Shown here in pieces: positions 17,764-27,987 of a stretch of 64,000 nt of DNA (position 1 is the stretch's first letter; each line of letters begins with the position of its first letter). Below the pieces are notes generated by a model, which had not been told where the DNA came from, did no database searches, and saw only the letters and a list, made by a program, of their open reading frames with translations. The stretch comes from Marinobacter litoralis (lineage in GTDB: Bacteria > Pseudomonadota > Gammaproteobacteria > Pseudomonadales > Oleiphilaceae), in assembly GCF_003336705.1 (NCBI RefSeq), contig NZ_QMDL01000004.1, forward strand, positions 219,285-283,284, given 5' to 3'. The translations under genes and the position numbers were made by a program.

Positions 17764-19797
17764 ATGACGCAAGCGAGCAATCAACAGCGCGATATTCTGG
17801 TTACCAGCGCTCTGCCCTACGCCAACGGGCCCATTCATCTCGGGCACCTGCTGGAATACATTCAGACTGATATCTGGGTGCGCTACCAGAAAATGCGTGG
17901 CCACAACTGCTATTACGTTTGCGCCGACGATGCCCACGGTACCGCCATCATGCTGCGGGCCGAACGTGAGGGCATTACGCCTGAGCAGTTGATTGACCGG
18001 ATTCGCCAGGAGCATCAGGAAGATTTTTCTGATTTCCACATCCAGTTCGACAACTATTACTCGACCCATTCGGAAGAAAACCAATATTTCTCCGAGTATA
18101 TCTACCGTCAGATTCAAGCCAACGGCAACATTGCCACTCGCAAGATCAAGCAGTTCTTTGATCCCGAGAAAGAGATGTTTCTGGCCGACCGCTTCATCAA
18201 GGGTACCTGCCCGAAATGCAAAACGGACGACCAGTACGGCGATAACTGTGAAGCCTGCGGCGCCACTTACACGCCAGCAGAGCTGATTAACCCGCGCTCA
18301 GCCGTTTCCGGCGCCACGCCGGTCGAGAAAGAGTCCGAGCATTACTTCTTCAAACTGCCGGAATTCCATGATTTCCTGAGCAAGTGGACTCGCAGTGGCG
18401 CACTGCAGCCGCAAGTGGCCAACAAGCTGGCCGAATGGCTGGATGCAGGCCTTCAGGAATGGGACATCAGCCGCGATGCGCCTTACTTCGGTTTTGAAAT
18501 TCCGGACGCGCCGGGCAAGTTCTTCTATGTGTGGCTGGACGCGCCAATTGGCTATCTAGCCAGCTTCAAGAACCTGTGCAACCGTGAAGGCATCGACTTC
18601 GAACACTTCTGGAAAAAAGATTCCACCGCTGAGGTTTACCACTTCATCGGCAAGGACATCATTAATTTCCACGCACTGTTCTGGCCGTCCATGCTTCACG
18701 ATGCCGGTTTCCGCACGCCAACTGCGGTTTGGGCGCACGGCTTTGTGACCGTTAACGGTAAGAAGATGTCGAAATCTCGCGGCACCTTCATCATGGCTCG
18801 CACCTATCTGGATCATCTGAACCCGGAATATCTGCGCTATTACTTCGCCGCCAAGCTTACCGGTGGTGTTGATGATATGGACTTGAACCTTGAAGACTTC
18901 GCAGCGCGTGTGAATTCCGACCTTGTGGGCAAGGTGGTGAATATCGCCAGCCGCAGCGCCGGGTTCATCACTAAACGTTTCGATGGTCAGCTCGGCCAAG
19001 TTACTGAGCAGGAAAAACTGCAAGAATTCATCGACGCTGGCGAGCAAATTGCCGAGTTCTATGAATCCCGTGAGTTTGGTCGCGCCATGCGCCGGATCAT
19101 GGAGCTGGCAGACATCGCTAACCAGTACGTGAACGACGAACAGCCGTGGATCATTGCCAAGCAGGAAGGTCAAGACGACAAACTGCAGGCGATCTGCACC
19201 AATGCCATCAATATGTTCCGTTTATTGATGACATATCTGTCGCCGGTATTGCCAAAAACCGCTCAGGCTTCTGCATCGTTCCTGAACGATCGCCTGACCT
19301 GGAATGAGCGTGCGAACCTGTTGGAAAATCACAGCATCGATAAGTTCAAACCTCTGATGAGCCGCGTCGATATGGCTCACGTTGAGAAGATGCTGGAGGC
19401 CTCCAAGGAAGAAATGCCGGCCGCTACCGGTCAGCAGCAGGCACCCGCGTCTGATCTGGAACCTATCGCGGATGAAATCGAATTCGGCGATTTCGCGAAG
19501 GTCGATCTGCGAGTGGTGAAAATCGTCAAGGCCGAGCATGTGGAAGGTGCCGACAAGCTTCTTCGACTGACTCTTGATGTGGGACATGGCGAGCGAAACG
19601 TGTTTGCAGGTATTAAGTCTGCCTACAAACCGGAAGAACTCGAAGGCCGCCTGACCGTGATGGTTGCCAACCTTGAGCCACGCAAGATGAAATTCGGCAT
19701 GTCCGAAGGCATGGTTCTGGCGGCTGGGCCCGGCGGTAAAGACATTTTTATTCTGTCCCCCGATTCCGGCGCGACGCCGGGCATGCGGGTGATGTAA
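17764..19797 (+). CDS. metG: Methionyl-tRNA synthetase
   Basis: Class I aminoacyl-tRNA synthetase charging initiator and elongator tRNA-Met. The 677-residue protein has the HIGH-type motif HLGH near residue 23, a four-cysteine zinc knuckle ([18 protein letters not shown]), the KMSKS loop (KKMSKSRG), an anticodon-binding helical domain and a C-terminal EMAP-like tRNA-binding domain from about residue 570 ([15 protein letters not shown] to the end), separated by an Ala/Gln-rich linker. This is the long, homodimeric form as in E. coli. In the preceding gap a 7-bp inverted repeat (ACAATCA/TGATTGT, 17690-17707) could be an operator. Confidence 0.97.
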   Translation: MTQASNQQRDILVTSALPYANGPIHLGHLLEYIQTDIWVRYQKMRGHNCYYVCADDAHGTAIMLRAEREGITPEQLIDRIRQEHQEDFSDFHIQFDNYYSTHSEENQYFSEYIYRQIQANGNIATRKIKQFFDPEKEMFLADRFIKGTCPKCKTDDQYGDNCEACGATYTPAELINPRSAVSGATPVEKESEHYFFKLPEFHDFLSKWTRSGALQPQVANKLAEWLDAGLQEWDISRDAPYFGFEIPDAPGKFFYVWLDAPIGYLASFKNLCNREGIDFEHFWKKDSTAEVYHFIGKDIINFHALFWPSMLHDAGFRTPTAVWAHGFVTVNGKKMSKSRGTFIMARTYLDHLNPEYLRYYFAAKLTGGVDDMDLNLEDFAARVNSDLVGKVVNIASRSAGFITKRFDGQLGQVTEQEKLQEFIDAGEQIAEFYESREFGRAMRRIMELADIANQYVNDEQPWIIAKQEGQDDKLQAICTNAINMFRLLMTYLSPVLPKTAQASASFLNDRLTWNERANLLENHSIDKFKPLMSRVDMAHVEKMLEASKEEMPAATGQQQAPASDLEPIADEIEFGDFAKVDLRVVKIVKAEHVEGADKLLRLTLDVGHGERNVFAGIKSAYKPEELEGRLTVMVANLEPRKMKFGMSEGMVLAAGPGGKDIFILSPDSGATPGMRVM

Positions 19798-19822
19798 GCA
19801 GCAACAGGCAGAGACGCTCCCG

Positions 19823-20404
19823 ATGACAGAGTATTTGCTTATTTTGGTCAGCACGATCCTGGTAAACAACTTCGTGCTGGTTCAGTTCCTCGGGCTATGC
19901 CCTTTCATGGGGGTTTCCGGAAAACTGGAAACCGCCATGGGCATGTCGCTGGCAACTACCTTTGTGCTGACGCTGGCGTCTGTGTGCAGCTATTTGGCTT
20001 ACACCTACTTGCTGGAGCCACTGGACCTCGCCTTTTTGCGCACCATCACCTTCATTCTGGTGATTGCTGTTGTCGTTCAGTTCACGGAAATGGTTGTGCG
20101 CAAAACCAGCCCTTTGCTGTATCGGGTACTCGGCATCTTCTTGCCGTTGATCACCACCAACTGTGCGGTATTGGGTGTTGCTCTGCTTAACATCAATAAG
20201 AACAACAACTTTATAGAATCTGTTCTATACGGTTTCGGCGCGGCCGCCGGTTTTTCTATGGTACTGGTGCTGTTTGCAGCAATGCGTGAACGCATCGCTG
20301 TGTCGGATGTCCCCGTTGTGTTTCGCGGAGCTTCGATCGGCCTGATCACCGCTGGCCTCATGGCACTGGCATTCCTGGGCTTTACTGGCCTGGTTGCGGT
20401 TTAA
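19823..20404 (+). CDS. rsxA: Electron transport complex subunit RsxA/RnfA
   Basis: Inner-membrane subunit of the Rnf/Rsx ion-translocating ferredoxin:NAD oxidoreductase, homologous to NqrE. The 193-residue protein is nearly all transmembrane helix (six expected) and has the family motifs [18 protein letters not shown] near the start and [17 protein letters not shown], each with the Cys proposed to ligate an iron-sulfur centre between RsxA and RsxE. It is the first gene of rsxABCDGE-nth, 25 bp after metG, so metG read-through may contribute to expression. No strong Shine-Dalgarno is seen. Confidence 0.96.
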   Translation: MTEYLLILVSTILVNNFVLVQFLGLCPFMGVSGKLETAMGMSLATTFVLTLASVCSYLAYTYLLEPLDLAFLRTITFILVIAVVVQFTEMVVRKTSPLLYRVLGIFLPLITTNCAVLGVALLNINKNNNFIESVLYGFGAAAGFSMVLVLFAAMRERIAVSDVPVVFRGASIGLITAGLMALAFLGFTGLVAV

Positions 20405-20416
20405 GGAGCGCGCATC

Positions 20417-20989
20417 ATGTGGATTAGCTTCCTGATTGCCGTTGCCGTGCTGCTAGCATTAGCGCTGGTGTTTGGCGGGCTGCTTGGCTTTGCTTCTGAG
20501 CGATTCAAAGTCGAAGGCAACCCTCTGGTCGATCAGATCGACTCCCTGTTACCTCAAACTCAATGCGGCCAGTGTGGCTATCCGGGCTGTCGCCCCTATG
20601 CCGACGCTATCGCCGACGGTGATGCCATCAACAAATGCCCCCCGGGCGGCGAAAGCACGATAAAAGCTCTGGCTGATCTGCTCGACGTTGAGCCTCAGCC
20701 GCTTGATGCCGAACACGGTGCCGAGCAAGCTGTGCGAGTCGCCGTTATCCGGGAAGACGAATGTATCGGATGTACTAAGTGCATTCAGGCGTGTCCGGTT
20801 GATGCCATCCTGGGTGCTGCGAAACACATGCACACGGTGATCGAAAGCGAATGCACAGGCTGCGACCTGTGCGTGGAGCCTTGCCCGGTTGATTGCATTG
20901 ACATGGTCACCGTTGAACCGGATATCCGTACCTGGACACCGCCCGCACCAGACATCATTGCCACTGACCGCCAGGGAGCCACCGTCTGA
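20417..20989 (+). CDS. rsxB: Electron transport complex subunit RsxB/RnfB
   Basis: Membrane-anchored multi-cluster ferredoxin subunit of the Rnf/Rsx complex. The 190-residue product has an N-terminal membrane helix (about 3-26), a 4Fe-4S region [18 protein letters not shown] typical of the family, and two ferredoxin-type motifs, [16 protein letters not shown] and [16 protein letters not shown], each followed by a second half-site. In E. coli the complex keeps the SoxR sensor reduced; in others it couples NADH and ferredoxin. It overlaps rsxC by one base (TGATG). Confidence 0.96.
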   Translation: MWISFLIAVAVLLALALVFGGLLGFASERFKVEGNPLVDQIDSLLPQTQCGQCGYPGCRPYADAIADGDAINKCPPGGESTIKALADLLDVEPQPLDAEHGAEQAVRVAVIREDECIGCTKCIQACPVDAILGAAKHMHTVIESECTGCDLCVEPCPVDCIDMVTVEPDIRTWTPPAPDIIATDRQGATV

Positions 20990-22806
20990 TGAGCCAGTTG
21001 TGGGATTTTTCAGGCGGCATTCATCCGCCCGAAAACAAAATTCAATCCACCCGCCGCCCCATCCGGACAGCGGGTATTCCTGAACGCCTGATTCTACCTC
21101 TGCAACAGCACATCGGCGCGCAGACGGAAGCTATGGTCAACGTGGGCGACCGGGTTCTTAAAGGCCAAAAGCTTGCCGATGTGACGGCAGGTATGGGTGT
21201 ACCGGTTCATGCACCAACCTCCGGAACCATCCAGGCTATTGAACTCCATCCCGTCCCCCACGCTTCCGGCATGTCGGATCTTTGCGTCATTCTGCAGCCG
21301 GACGGCAAAGATGAATGGGCAGAATTGCACCCCGTTGAGAACTACCAGAAACTCGACCGCGAAGAGGTGCTGCATCTCATCCGTGAGGCGGGTATAGCGG
21401 GCATGGGTGGCGCGGGCTTCCCGACGACCATCAAATTAAGACCACCCCGCGACCGTAAAGTCGAAACGCTGATTCTCAATGGTGCGGAATGCGAGCCGTA
21501 CATCACAGCCGATGACATGACCATGCGCGAGCACGCCGCCGAAGTGGTGTCGGGCATGCAAATTATGGCTTGGATTCTCCGCCCGTCTCGCTGTGTTATT
21601 GGCATCGAAGACAATAAGCCCGAAGCGATTGCTGCCCTGCGCGAAGCGATACAAGGCACCCAAATTGAAGTCACGGTTATCCCGACCAAATACCCTTCTG
21701 GCGGTGAAAAACAACTGGTCCAGATCCTGACGGGCTTGGAAGTTCCAAGCGGCGGCATACCAGCTGATATTGGCGTGATGTGCCAGAACGTCGGTACCGC
21801 CGTGGCGGTTTCGCGAGCGATCTATGAAGGCAAACCGCTGATTTCCCGCATCGTCACCATCACCGGTGACGCAGTTCGGGAAGCCGGCAATTTCGACACC
21901 TTGCTCGGCACTCCGGTCAGCGCGCTGCTATCCGAAGCTGGCTTGCAGTCGAATTTGCTTAACCGGTTGGTGCAAGGTGGCCCAATGATGGGTTACACAC
22001 TCACCACCGACGCGGTTCCGATCGTAAAAACATCGAACTGTGTGATCGCGGCTACAGCACAAGAGCTGCAGACTCCTCCGCCCGAGCAGCCCTGTATTCG
22101 CTGCGGCGAATGCGCACAAGCATGCCCGATGGAACTGCTGCCTCAACAGCTGTTCTGGTACTCGAAGGCGGAAGAGTTCGAGAAAGCCGAGCACCTTAAC
22201 CTGTTCGATTGTATCGAATGCGGCGCTTGCTCTTACGTTTGCCCAAGTTCGATTCCCTTGGTGCAGTACTACCGTTTTGCCAAAGGCGAAATTCGGACAC
22301 AGCGGGAAGAACAGCTCAAATCCGACCGGGCGAGAGAGCGGTTCGAAGCTCGCCAGGCACGCCTTGAGCGGGAGCAGCAAGAGAAAGAACAGCGCCGCAA
22401 AGAACGAGCAAAAGCTGCCGCCGAAGCCCAGGCCAAAAAGAAGGCCGAAGCCGAACAGACCGCCGCTGAGGGCGAGGCCGTTGACGACCGTGCAGCGAAA
22501 GCGGCTTTGGTGCAACAGGCGCTGGAGCGCAAAAAGGCCAAAGCAGCCCAAACGAAGGCAGAGCCCGTCGCGACTCAGGAACAACCCGACATCGAAGCTT
22601 TGGAGAAACAGGTGATCCAAGCCGAAGCCAAGCTGAATACGATGCAAGGGATGCTGGACGAAGCAAAAGCTCAACAAGCCGATAACGTAGACAAGCTGGA
22701 GCGCGCGGTTGCCAAAAACCATGACCGGGTCAAACGGGCAAAAGACGCACTCGCCGAAGCTCGTAAACAAATCCCGGCTGAACCCGAAACTCCATCGTCC
22801 GAGTAA
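20989..22806 (+). CDS. rsxC: Electron transport complex subunit RsxC/RnfC
   Basis: Peripheral NADH-interacting subunit. The 605-residue protein has the flavin/NADH-binding fold (AGIAGMGGAGFPTTIKL, LILNGAECEPYI, YPSGGEKQLV), then two 4Fe-4S motifs, CIRCGECAQACPMELLP and CIECGACSYVCPSSIPL, at about 365-425. The last 170 residues are an Ala/Lys/Glu/Gln-rich charged coiled coil, a variable RsxC feature, with one run rich in KAAAEAQAKKKAEAEQ. The protein is shorter than E. coli RsxC because fewer C-terminal repeats are present. It sits between rsxB and rsxD. Confidence 0.96.
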   Translation: MSQLWDFSGGIHPPENKIQSTRRPIRTAGIPERLILPLQQHIGAQTEAMVNVGDRVLKGQKLADVTAGMGVPVHAPTSGTIQAIELHPVPHASGMSDLCVILQPDGKDEWAELHPVENYQKLDREEVLHLIREAGIAGMGGAGFPTTIKLRPPRDRKVETLILNGAECEPYITADDMTMREHAAEVVSGMQIMAWILRPSRCVIGIEDNKPEAIAALREAIQGTQIEVTVIPTKYPSGGEKQLVQILTGLEVPSGGIPADIGVMCQNVGTAVAVSRAIYEGKPLISRIVTITGDAVREAGNFDTLLGTPVSALLSEAGLQSNLLNRLVQGGPMMGYTLTTDAVPIVKTSNCVIAATAQELQTPPPEQPCIRCGECAQACPMELLPQQLFWYSKAEEFEKAEHLNLFDCIECGACSYVCPSSIPLVQYYRFAKGEIRTQREEQLKSDRARERFEARQARLEREQQEKEQRRKERAKAAAEAQAKKKAEAEQTAAEGEAVDDRAAKAALVQQALERKKAKAAQTKAEPVATQEQPDIEALEKQVIQAEAKLNTMQGMLDEAKAQQADNVDKLERAVAKNHDRVKRAKDALAEARKQIPAEPETPSSE

Positions 22807-22827
22807 CTTATTTCAGGCTGATCGTTC

Positions 22828-23886
22828 ATGGCATTAATTCAACAGTCTTCACCGCACGCCCACAAAGCTCGCCCAACCTCCCGCGTGATGCTTTGGGTCA
22901 TTCTGGCGGCGCTCCCGGGCTTGCTCGCCCAGACTTTGTTCTTTGGCTGGGGCAATCTGATCAACGTGATTTGGTGCGTGGCATTGGCCATGGCCACCGA
23001 AGCCTTGATTCTGAAGCTCCGCAACAAGCCCGTTGGTTTTTTCCTGCGTGACAATACCGCCGCTGTAACCGGCCTGTTACTGGGTTTGTCCCTGCCTCAG
23101 CTCGCGCCTTGGTGGGTTTCGGCCGTTGCCGTTATTACCGCTATTGTCGTGGCAAAACAGCTATATGGCGGGCTTGGTTCGAATCCCTTCAACCCGGCCA
23201 TGGTAGGTTACGCTCTGGTGCTGGTGTCCTTTCCGGTGGCCATGACCACAAACTGGGCCCAGCCTGCCAGCCTTTGGGCTGGCGCGCCCGGATTCAGTGA
23301 GACGCTCTCAACGATTTTTTCCGCCAGCCAAACCGCTATCGATGGCTGGACCATGGCGACACCATTGGATGAGTACAAGCACAAAATTGCCACTCACACC
23401 GCCGCCGAAGTGCTGAAACACCCTACCTTCGGTGAACAAATCGCCCGCGGCTGGGAATGGGTTAATCTGGCATTCCTCCTTGGCGGGTTGATGCTTATCG
23501 GGTTGAAAATCATTACCTGGCACATTCCGGTAGCCTTCCTTGCAGGCATTGGCATTATGAGTTTGGCGTTTGGCAGCAATGCGGACCAGTACGCCCCGCT
23601 GCAACTGCATCTATTGGCGGGTGGCACCATGCTCGGCGCGTTTTTCATTGCCACCGACCCTGTCTCTGCCGCCACCAGTCATCAAGGCAAGCTGATTTAC
23701 GGTGCCAGCATCGGGGTTCTGATCTATCTGATCCGAACCTGGGGCAACTACCCGGATGCGGTCGCTTTCAGCGTGCTTCTAATGAACTTTGCGGTGCCGT
23801 TTATCGATCATTACACACCGCCGCGCACCTACGGCCACCACAAGGCCCGTCGCGGTTTGCCCAGTAAGAACGGAGCCAAGTCATGA
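22828..23886 (+). CDS. rsxD: Electron transport complex subunit RsxD/RnfD
   Basis: Polytopic inner-membrane subunit homologous to NqrB, carrying covalently bound FMN. The 352-residue protein starts with a hydrophilic leader and has about nine membrane helices, with [21 protein letters not shown] and the flavinylation region [16 protein letters not shown], whose threonine is the expected FMN attachment site. An insertion of about 50 residues ([10 protein letters not shown] to FGEQ) lies in a soluble loop as in other gammaproteobacteria. Its stop overlaps the rsxG start (ATGA). Confidence 0.96.
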   Translation: MALIQQSSPHAHKARPTSRVMLWVILAALPGLLAQTLFFGWGNLINVIWCVALAMATEALILKLRNKPVGFFLRDNTAAVTGLLLGLSLPQLAPWWVSAVAVITAIVVAKQLYGGLGSNPFNPAMVGYALVLVSFPVAMTTNWAQPASLWAGAPGFSETLSTIFSASQTAIDGWTMATPLDEYKHKIATHTAAEVLKHPTFGEQIARGWEWVNLAFLLGGLMLIGLKIITWHIPVAFLAGIGIMSLAFGSNADQYAPLQLHLLAGGTMLGAFFIATDPVSAATSHQGKLIYGASIGVLIYLIRTWGNYPDAVAFSVLLMNFAVPFIDHYTPPRTYGHHKARRGLPSKNGAKS

Positions 23887-24584
23887 ACGCAATGATGACC
23901 TCCATTCGCCGTAGCGCTATTGGCTTGGGCCTGTTTGCTGTCATTACGGGCGGAACCATCGCGCTGACCCAAGGCATTACTAAAGACCGGATTATTGAAC
24001 AAGCCGAGCGCGCAGAAGCCAAAGCGCTGTTCGAAATCATCCCGGAAAACCAGCACGATAACGACCTGCTGAAAGATGTGGTGACGCTGCCCTCCAATGC
24101 CCAGCAACCTAATCAGGAACCTGTATTTGTCTGGGTCGCCCGGCGCGACGGTCAGCCAGTAGGGATCATCATGCCTACTTCAGCTCCGGATGGTTACTCG
24201 GGTGAGATACGCTTGCTGGTAGGCATCGATATGAACGGCGAAGTTTTAGGCGTTCGGGTGACCAACCACCGGGAAACACCGGGTCTGGGGGATCGAATCG
24301 AAACCCGTAAATCAGACTGGGTTTACAATTTTGAAGGACGTTCCCTGGGCAATCCACGCCCCAAACTCTGGAATGTCAAAAAGAATGGCGGTGTCTTCGA
24401 CCAGTTCACCGGTGCCACCATTACCCCGCGGGCTATCGTGAAAGCCGTTCAGAGATCGCTCATCTACTTCCAGAAAAACCGGCAAGAAATCCGCGAGCGC
24501 TTGAACGAAGCACCACCTGGCAACCCTAAAACGCAGCGGCCCGAAGTCATTGCGGGTGAGCTCAACTCTGCGGAGCATTCGTGA
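23883..24584 (+). CDS. rsxG: Electron transport complex subunit RsxG/RnfG
   Basis: Membrane-anchored flavoprotein subunit with the flavin on the periplasmic side. The 233-residue product has one N-terminal helix (about 13-33), an FMN-binding domain and the covalent FMN site [15 protein letters not shown] at about 178-192, where the second Thr of the motif carries FMN through a phosphoester bond in this family. [12 protein letters not shown] is a further family signature. The start ATG 23883 overlaps the rsxD stop; the gene ends at the rsxE start. Confidence 0.95.
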   Translation: MNAMMTSIRRSAIGLGLFAVITGGTIALTQGITKDRIIEQAERAEAKALFEIIPENQHDNDLLKDVVTLPSNAQQPNQEPVFVWVARRDGQPVGIIMPTSAPDGYSGEIRLLVGIDMNGEVLGVRVTNHRETPGLGDRIETRKSDWVYNFEGRSLGNPRPKLWNVKKNGGVFDQFTGATITPRAIVKAVQRSLIYFQKNRQEIRERLNEAPPGNPKTQRPEVIAGELNSAEHS

Positions 24585-24586
24585 CT

Positions 24587-25303
24587 ATGGCCACTAAAAC
24601 TTCCTCCGAGATCATCAAAGACGGCCTCTGGACCAACAACCCTGCCTTGGTTCAGGTGCTCGGCCTATGCCCTCTGTTGGCCGTCACCAGCACGGTCGTT
24701 AACGCCATTGGTTTGGGCCTTGCGACCTTACTCGTACTGATTGGATCCAACCTGTCGGTGTCCCTGATCCGTAACTTTGTTGGCGAGTCTGTTCGCCTCC
24801 CGGCTTTCGTAATGATCATCGCCTCGTTCGTAACCTGCGCGGAATTGCTGATGCAGGCATTCACCTACGAGCTGTATCAAATTCTCGGCATATTCATTCC
24901 CCTGATTGTCACCAACTGCGCCATCCTGGGACGTGCCGATGCTTTTGCCTCCAAAAACGCTCCTCTACCGTCACTTCTTGACGGTGCGATGATGGGTTTG
25001 GGCTTTTTGCTGGTGCTGATTGTCCTTGGCGGTATGCGGGAGTTACTCGGCCAAGGCACACTGTTTGCAGACATGCACTTGCTACTTGGCCCCGAGGCGG
25101 CAAACTGGACCATTCGCCCTTTCGAGCAATACCCTGACATGCTGTTTATGGTACTGCCGCCAGGCGCATTCGTTGGCTTAGGGCTTCTGATTGCTCTTAA
25201 GAATGGCATTGATCAGCGCATGCAAGAAAGGCGACTCGCTGCTGCACCCAAGCAAGCCGAAGCAGGCAGTAAACGGGTTCGCGTAACGGGCAGTATTTCC
25301 TAA
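24587..25303 (+). CDS. rsxE: Electron transport complex subunit RsxE/RnfE
   Basis: Polytopic membrane subunit paired with RsxA and homologous to NqrD. The roughly 238-residue protein shows [24 protein letters not shown] and the mirrored [16 protein letters not shown], each with a conserved cysteine. Two starts compete: GTG 24581, which overlaps the rsxG stop in GTGA, and ATG 24587. The GGAG at 24573-24576 is 4 nt from the GTG and 10 nt from the ATG, so the ATG is preferred but not certain. The C-terminus is short, basic and soluble. Confidence 0.94.
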   Translation: MATKTSSEIIKDGLWTNNPALVQVLGLCPLLAVTSTVVNAIGLGLATLLVLIGSNLSVSLIRNFVGESVRLPAFVMIIASFVTCAELLMQAFTYELYQILGIFIPLIVTNCAILGRADAFASKNAPLPSLLDGAMMGLGFLLVLIVLGGMRELLGQGTLFADMHLLLGPEAANWTIRPFEQYPDMLFMVLPPGAFVGLGLLIALKNGIDQRMQERRLAAAPKQAEAGSKRVRVTGSIS

Positions 25304-25334
25304 TTCTTGTGCAGGGCTCCATTTCAGGAAGATC

Positions 25335-25973
25335 ATGAACAAAGATAAGCGCATCGAAATTTTCACCCGACTCAGGGACGAAAACCCGAACCCGACAACG
25401 GAGCTAAACTATAGCTCCCCCTTCGAGTTGTTGATTGCGGTTATTCTCTCGGCACAGGCCACAGACGTTGGCGTGAACAAAGCCACCGATAAACTTTATC
25501 CGGTGGCGAACACGCCAGAGGCTATTTACGCGCTCGGCGTAGACGGACTGAAGGAATACATTAAAACCATCGGCCTGTTTAACAGCAAAGCCGAAAACGT
25601 GATCAAGACCTGTAAGATCCTGATCGAGAAACACAACAGCGAAGTACCCGACAATCGCGAAGACCTTGAGGCTTTACCCGGTGTCGGCCGGAAGACCGCC
25701 AATGTGGTACTGAACACCGCGTTCCGGCAACCTGCGATGGCTGTAGACACCCACATTTTCCGTGTCTCCAATCGCACAGGTATAGCGCCTGGTAAAAACG
25801 TACTGGAAGTTGAAAAACGACTGATGCGGCTGGTTCCGAAAGAGTTTTTGATGGATGCGCACCATTGGCTCATTCTGCACGGCCGATACACCTGCGTCGC
25901 CCGAAAACCAAAATGTGGTGCCTGTCTGATTGAAGATCTTTGCGAATTTAAACAAAAGCGAGATTACCAATAA
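25335..25973 (+). CDS. nth: Endonuclease III
   Basis: Bifunctional DNA glycosylase/AP lyase that removes oxidised pyrimidines. The 212-residue protein carries the helix-hairpin-helix LPGVGRKTANVVL with the catalytic Lys, the catalytic Asp in VDTHIFRVSNR, and the C-terminal [4Fe-4S] loop Cys-x6-Cys-x2-Cys-x5-Cys (CVARKPKCGACLIEDLC). It is the last gene of the rsx operon, a conserved association across gammaproteobacteria, and ends before a strong palindromic terminator. Confidence 0.97.
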   Translation: MNKDKRIEIFTRLRDENPNPTTELNYSSPFELLIAVILSAQATDVGVNKATDKLYPVANTPEAIYALGVDGLKEYIKTIGLFNSKAENVIKTCKILIEKHNSEVPDNREDLEALPGVGRKTANVVLNTAFRQPAMAVDTHIFRVSNRTGIAPGKNVLEVEKRLMRLVPKEFLMDAHHWLILHGRYTCVARKPKCGACLIEDLCEFKQKRDYQ

Positions 25974-25987
25974 ACGGTGTAATACCT

Positions 25988-26039
25988 TATCTCAGGCACA
26001 AAAAAACCGGCAGCAGCCGGTTTTTTTGTGCCTGAGATA
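25988..26039. terminator. Bidirectional terminator, 24-bp perfect palindrome
   Basis: Arms 25988-26011 and 26016-26039 are perfectly complementary over 24 bp with a 4-base loop (AGCA). The inner CCGGC/GCCGG stem is flanked by A7 and T7 tracts, so it serves both nth (plus) and the facing gene (minus). The complementarity continues 12 bp past the A/T tracts, which termination does not need. Confidence 0.9.
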
Positions 26040-26051
26040 CCTGAGTCCTAC

Positions 26052-26627
26052 TTAGCTCTTGCCAAGCATTTTTGCTTTCAGGTCTTTCTGGGCGGGCTCA
26101 TCTGACAACCAAATGCCAAACAACGCTTTCTTGAACTCAAAGTCACCCACGGTGTCTTTCTGTTCGCCATTCTTAAACACCTGAACACCGCTATCAGGTA
26201 CATACACCAATTCAAAAACATCGCCCTCTTTGATTTCGTCCTTGAACACGGCCAAGAACTGGTCAACATCGGCTTGAATAGAAGACAGATCGCCGTCGGT
26301 TGCTGCCTTGAAACCGTCCATCGTTGCCTCAGTCATGCGATCGCTCGTGATCATGCCCGAGGTGATATGCAAAGCAATGGCTTGCGGCTCATCAGCATTG
26401 ATTACCGCGCTACCATCGCTAACCTTATTTTGAACGTATAGGCCACCTACGTAGAGGTCCATAAACCATTTCGAGCGAGTGCCTGCACCATTCAACTGAA
26501 GCTCCTGACCCGCTGCGGTGTAGGTATCCGGAATATCAACTCCGGCTACTTCAAGAGCGTGCACGGGCGTTACTAATGCCCCGGCCAAAAGCAAAGAGGC
26601 AAATCCTGTTGTAAGAGTCTTCTTCAT
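26052..26627 (-). CDS. Chalcone isomerase-like exported protein
   Basis: A 191-residue protein with a clean signal peptide (MKKTLTTGFASLLLAGALVTPVHA) and a chalcone-isomerase-like domain: GVDIPDTYTAAGQELQLNGAGTR, SKWFMDLYVGGLYV, LHITSGMITSDRM and the C-terminal KALFGIWLSDEP. Bacterial members are periplasmic and lack proven flavonoid isomerase activity; fatty-acid binding is one suggestion for the fold. ATG 26627 has AAGGAAAGGA just upstream; the longer reading would need TTG at 26642. A weak promoter (CTGATC, 16 bp, TAGAAT with the -10 at 26702-26707) precedes it on the minus strand. Confidence 0.85.
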   Translation of the reverse strand: MKKTLTTGFASLLLAGALVTPVHALEVAGVDIPDTYTAAGQELQLNGAGTRSKWFMDLYVGGLYVQNKVSDGSAVINADEPQAIALHITSGMITSDRMTEATMDGFKAATDGDLSSIQADVDQFLAVFKDEIKEGDVFELVYVPDSGVQVFKNGEQKDTVGDFEFKKALFGIWLSDEPAQKDLKAKMLGKS

Positions 26628-26765
26628 CGTCCTTTCCTTCAATCGTTATTGTCGAATGCGTTTTGTCTCGAGGCCCACACCCGGCCTACAACCGAGACCA
26701 CATTCTAGCAACGAAGCTGAACCGATCAGCGGCACCTGGTTCTCATTTGCTGGTGCCCATAAATG

Positions 26766-26794
26766 AAAAACCGGCCATGTTTCCATGGCCGGCT
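26766..26794 (-). terminator. Rho-independent terminator of rpoS
   Basis: A 9-bp stem (CCGGCCATG 26771-26779 with 26784-26792, loop TTTC) is followed on the minus strand by five T residues (A5 at 26766-26770). It lies 27 bp after the rpoS stop. Confidence 0.85.
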
Positions 26795-26820
26795 TCTTGT
26801 CGCCGCAGATCGAGCGCAAC

Positions 26821-27816
26821 CTATTCGAACAACAGGTTACTAGAAAGACCTTCTTTTTCAAGGATTTCTCTTAAACGGCGCAGGGCCTCAACTTGAATCT
26901 GACGGACACGCTCTCGTGTCAGACCAATCTCCTGCCCCACTTCTTCCAAAGTACTGATCGGATAACCACGCAGACCGAAACGGCGTGACAACACTTCCTG
27001 TTGCTTGTCACTCAGCTGGTCTATCCAATTCTCGAGACACGAACTCATGTTGTTGTCTTGCAACACATCAGCCGGGTCGGACGCACCTTCATCGGCCACG
27101 GTATCCAAAAGCGATTTGTCACTTCCGGCACCAAGAGGCGTATCCATGGAAGCCACCCGCTCGTTAAGCCCCAAAAGGCGCTTAACGTCTTTGACCGGCT
27201 TATCCACTAGCTGGGCGATGTCTTCAGCCGTTGGTTCGTGATCCAGCTTTTGCGTGAGCTCTCGCGCGGCGCGCAGATACAGGTTCAATTCTTTAACCAC
27301 GTGGATAGGCAAGCGAATCGTTCGAGTCTGGTTCATGATCGCCCGCTCGATCGTCTGGCGAATCCACCAGGTGGCATACGTTGAAAAACGGAACCCACGC
27401 TCCGGGTCGAATTTTTCAACGGCCCTAATAAGGCCCAGGTTACCTTCTTCGATTAAATCAAGAAGTGTGAGCCCGCGATTAACATAGCGTCGGGCAATTT
27501 TAACCACCAGCCGCAAATTGCTTTCAATCATGCGTTTGCGACCAGACTCCTCCCCCTTTCGGGCCAGGCGTGCAAAGTACACTTCTTCTTCTGGGGTCAG
27601 TAGAGGGGAAAAACCAATTTCATTAAGGTACAGCTGAGTTGCGTCTAGCTGTTTCTGGGAAGCAAGGTACTTCCCGCGGTATGTAAGGTCATCTTCTTTA
27701 TCGGCTGCCGATTTGGTAGCTGGCGCTTTGCCGGGCTTACCCTCGGTCAACATCGACTCATCCAATTCGTCTACTTCTGCTACGCGATCAATGACGTCTT
27801 CTTGTTCTAGTGACAT
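26821..27816 (-). CDS. rpoS: RNA polymerase sigma factor RpoS
   Basis: Stationary-phase/general-stress sigma factor. The 331-residue protein has region 1.2 ([19 protein letters not shown]), region 2 with the core-binding and -10-reading segment [20 protein letters not shown] and [16 protein letters not shown], region 3 ([15 protein letters not shown]) and a region 4 HTH ([21 protein letters not shown]). The N-terminal 50 residues are acidic and variable, as usual. It lies downstream of nlpD, where the main rpoS promoter normally resides, with a 171-bp leader between the genes. Expression is presumably post-transcriptionally controlled through that leader. Confidence 0.97.
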   Translation of the reverse strand: MSLEQEDVIDRVAEVDELDESMLTEGKPGKAPATKSAADKEDDLTYRGKYLASQKQLDATQLYLNEIGFSPLLTPEEEVYFARLARKGEESGRKRMIESNLRLVVKIARRYVNRGLTLLDLIEEGNLGLIRAVEKFDPERGFRFSTYATWWIRQTIERAIMNQTRTIRLPIHVVKELNLYLRAARELTQKLDHEPTAEDIAQLVDKPVKDVKRLLGLNERVASMDTPLGAGSDKSLLDTVADEGASDPADVLQDNNMSSCLENWIDQLSDKQQEVLSRRFGLRGYPISTLEEVGQEIGLTRERVRQIQVEALRRLREILEKEGLSSNLLFE

Positions 27817-27987
27817 GATGCATCCCGCCTCTCAATAATCCTGTGATCGCCCAAAACTTCTTTTTGTTATCTCGGGCCCATCGGTTTTGCTTCTATTCAG
27901 GACATTAACGTTTCAGTTGGCAATTTCCGTTGCCCTTTTTCTTGTTTTACTTTTTGGTGCATCCCGGCTCCCTCGGGGAACCTTCTT
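27817..27987 (-). promoter_or_regulatory. nlpD-rpoS intergenic leader
   Basis: 171 bp between the nlpD stop and the rpoS ATG. On the minus strand GGTTCCC/GGGAGCC pairs around a 3-base loop right after the nlpD stop, without a T tract, so it is not a convincing terminator. A second short hairpin GGCAA/TTGCC (27919-27934) lies mid-leader. I see no small open frame. Such leaders bind Hfq-dependent sRNAs in enterics, but no sRNA pairing site can be named here. Confidence 0.4.

Noticed and set aside
26771-26792. GGCCATG..CATGGCC hairpin resembling the element core
   Set aside because: It shares only the GGCCAT/ATGGCC pairing with the core, has a different loop, lacks the second hairpin, and functions well as the rpoS terminator.
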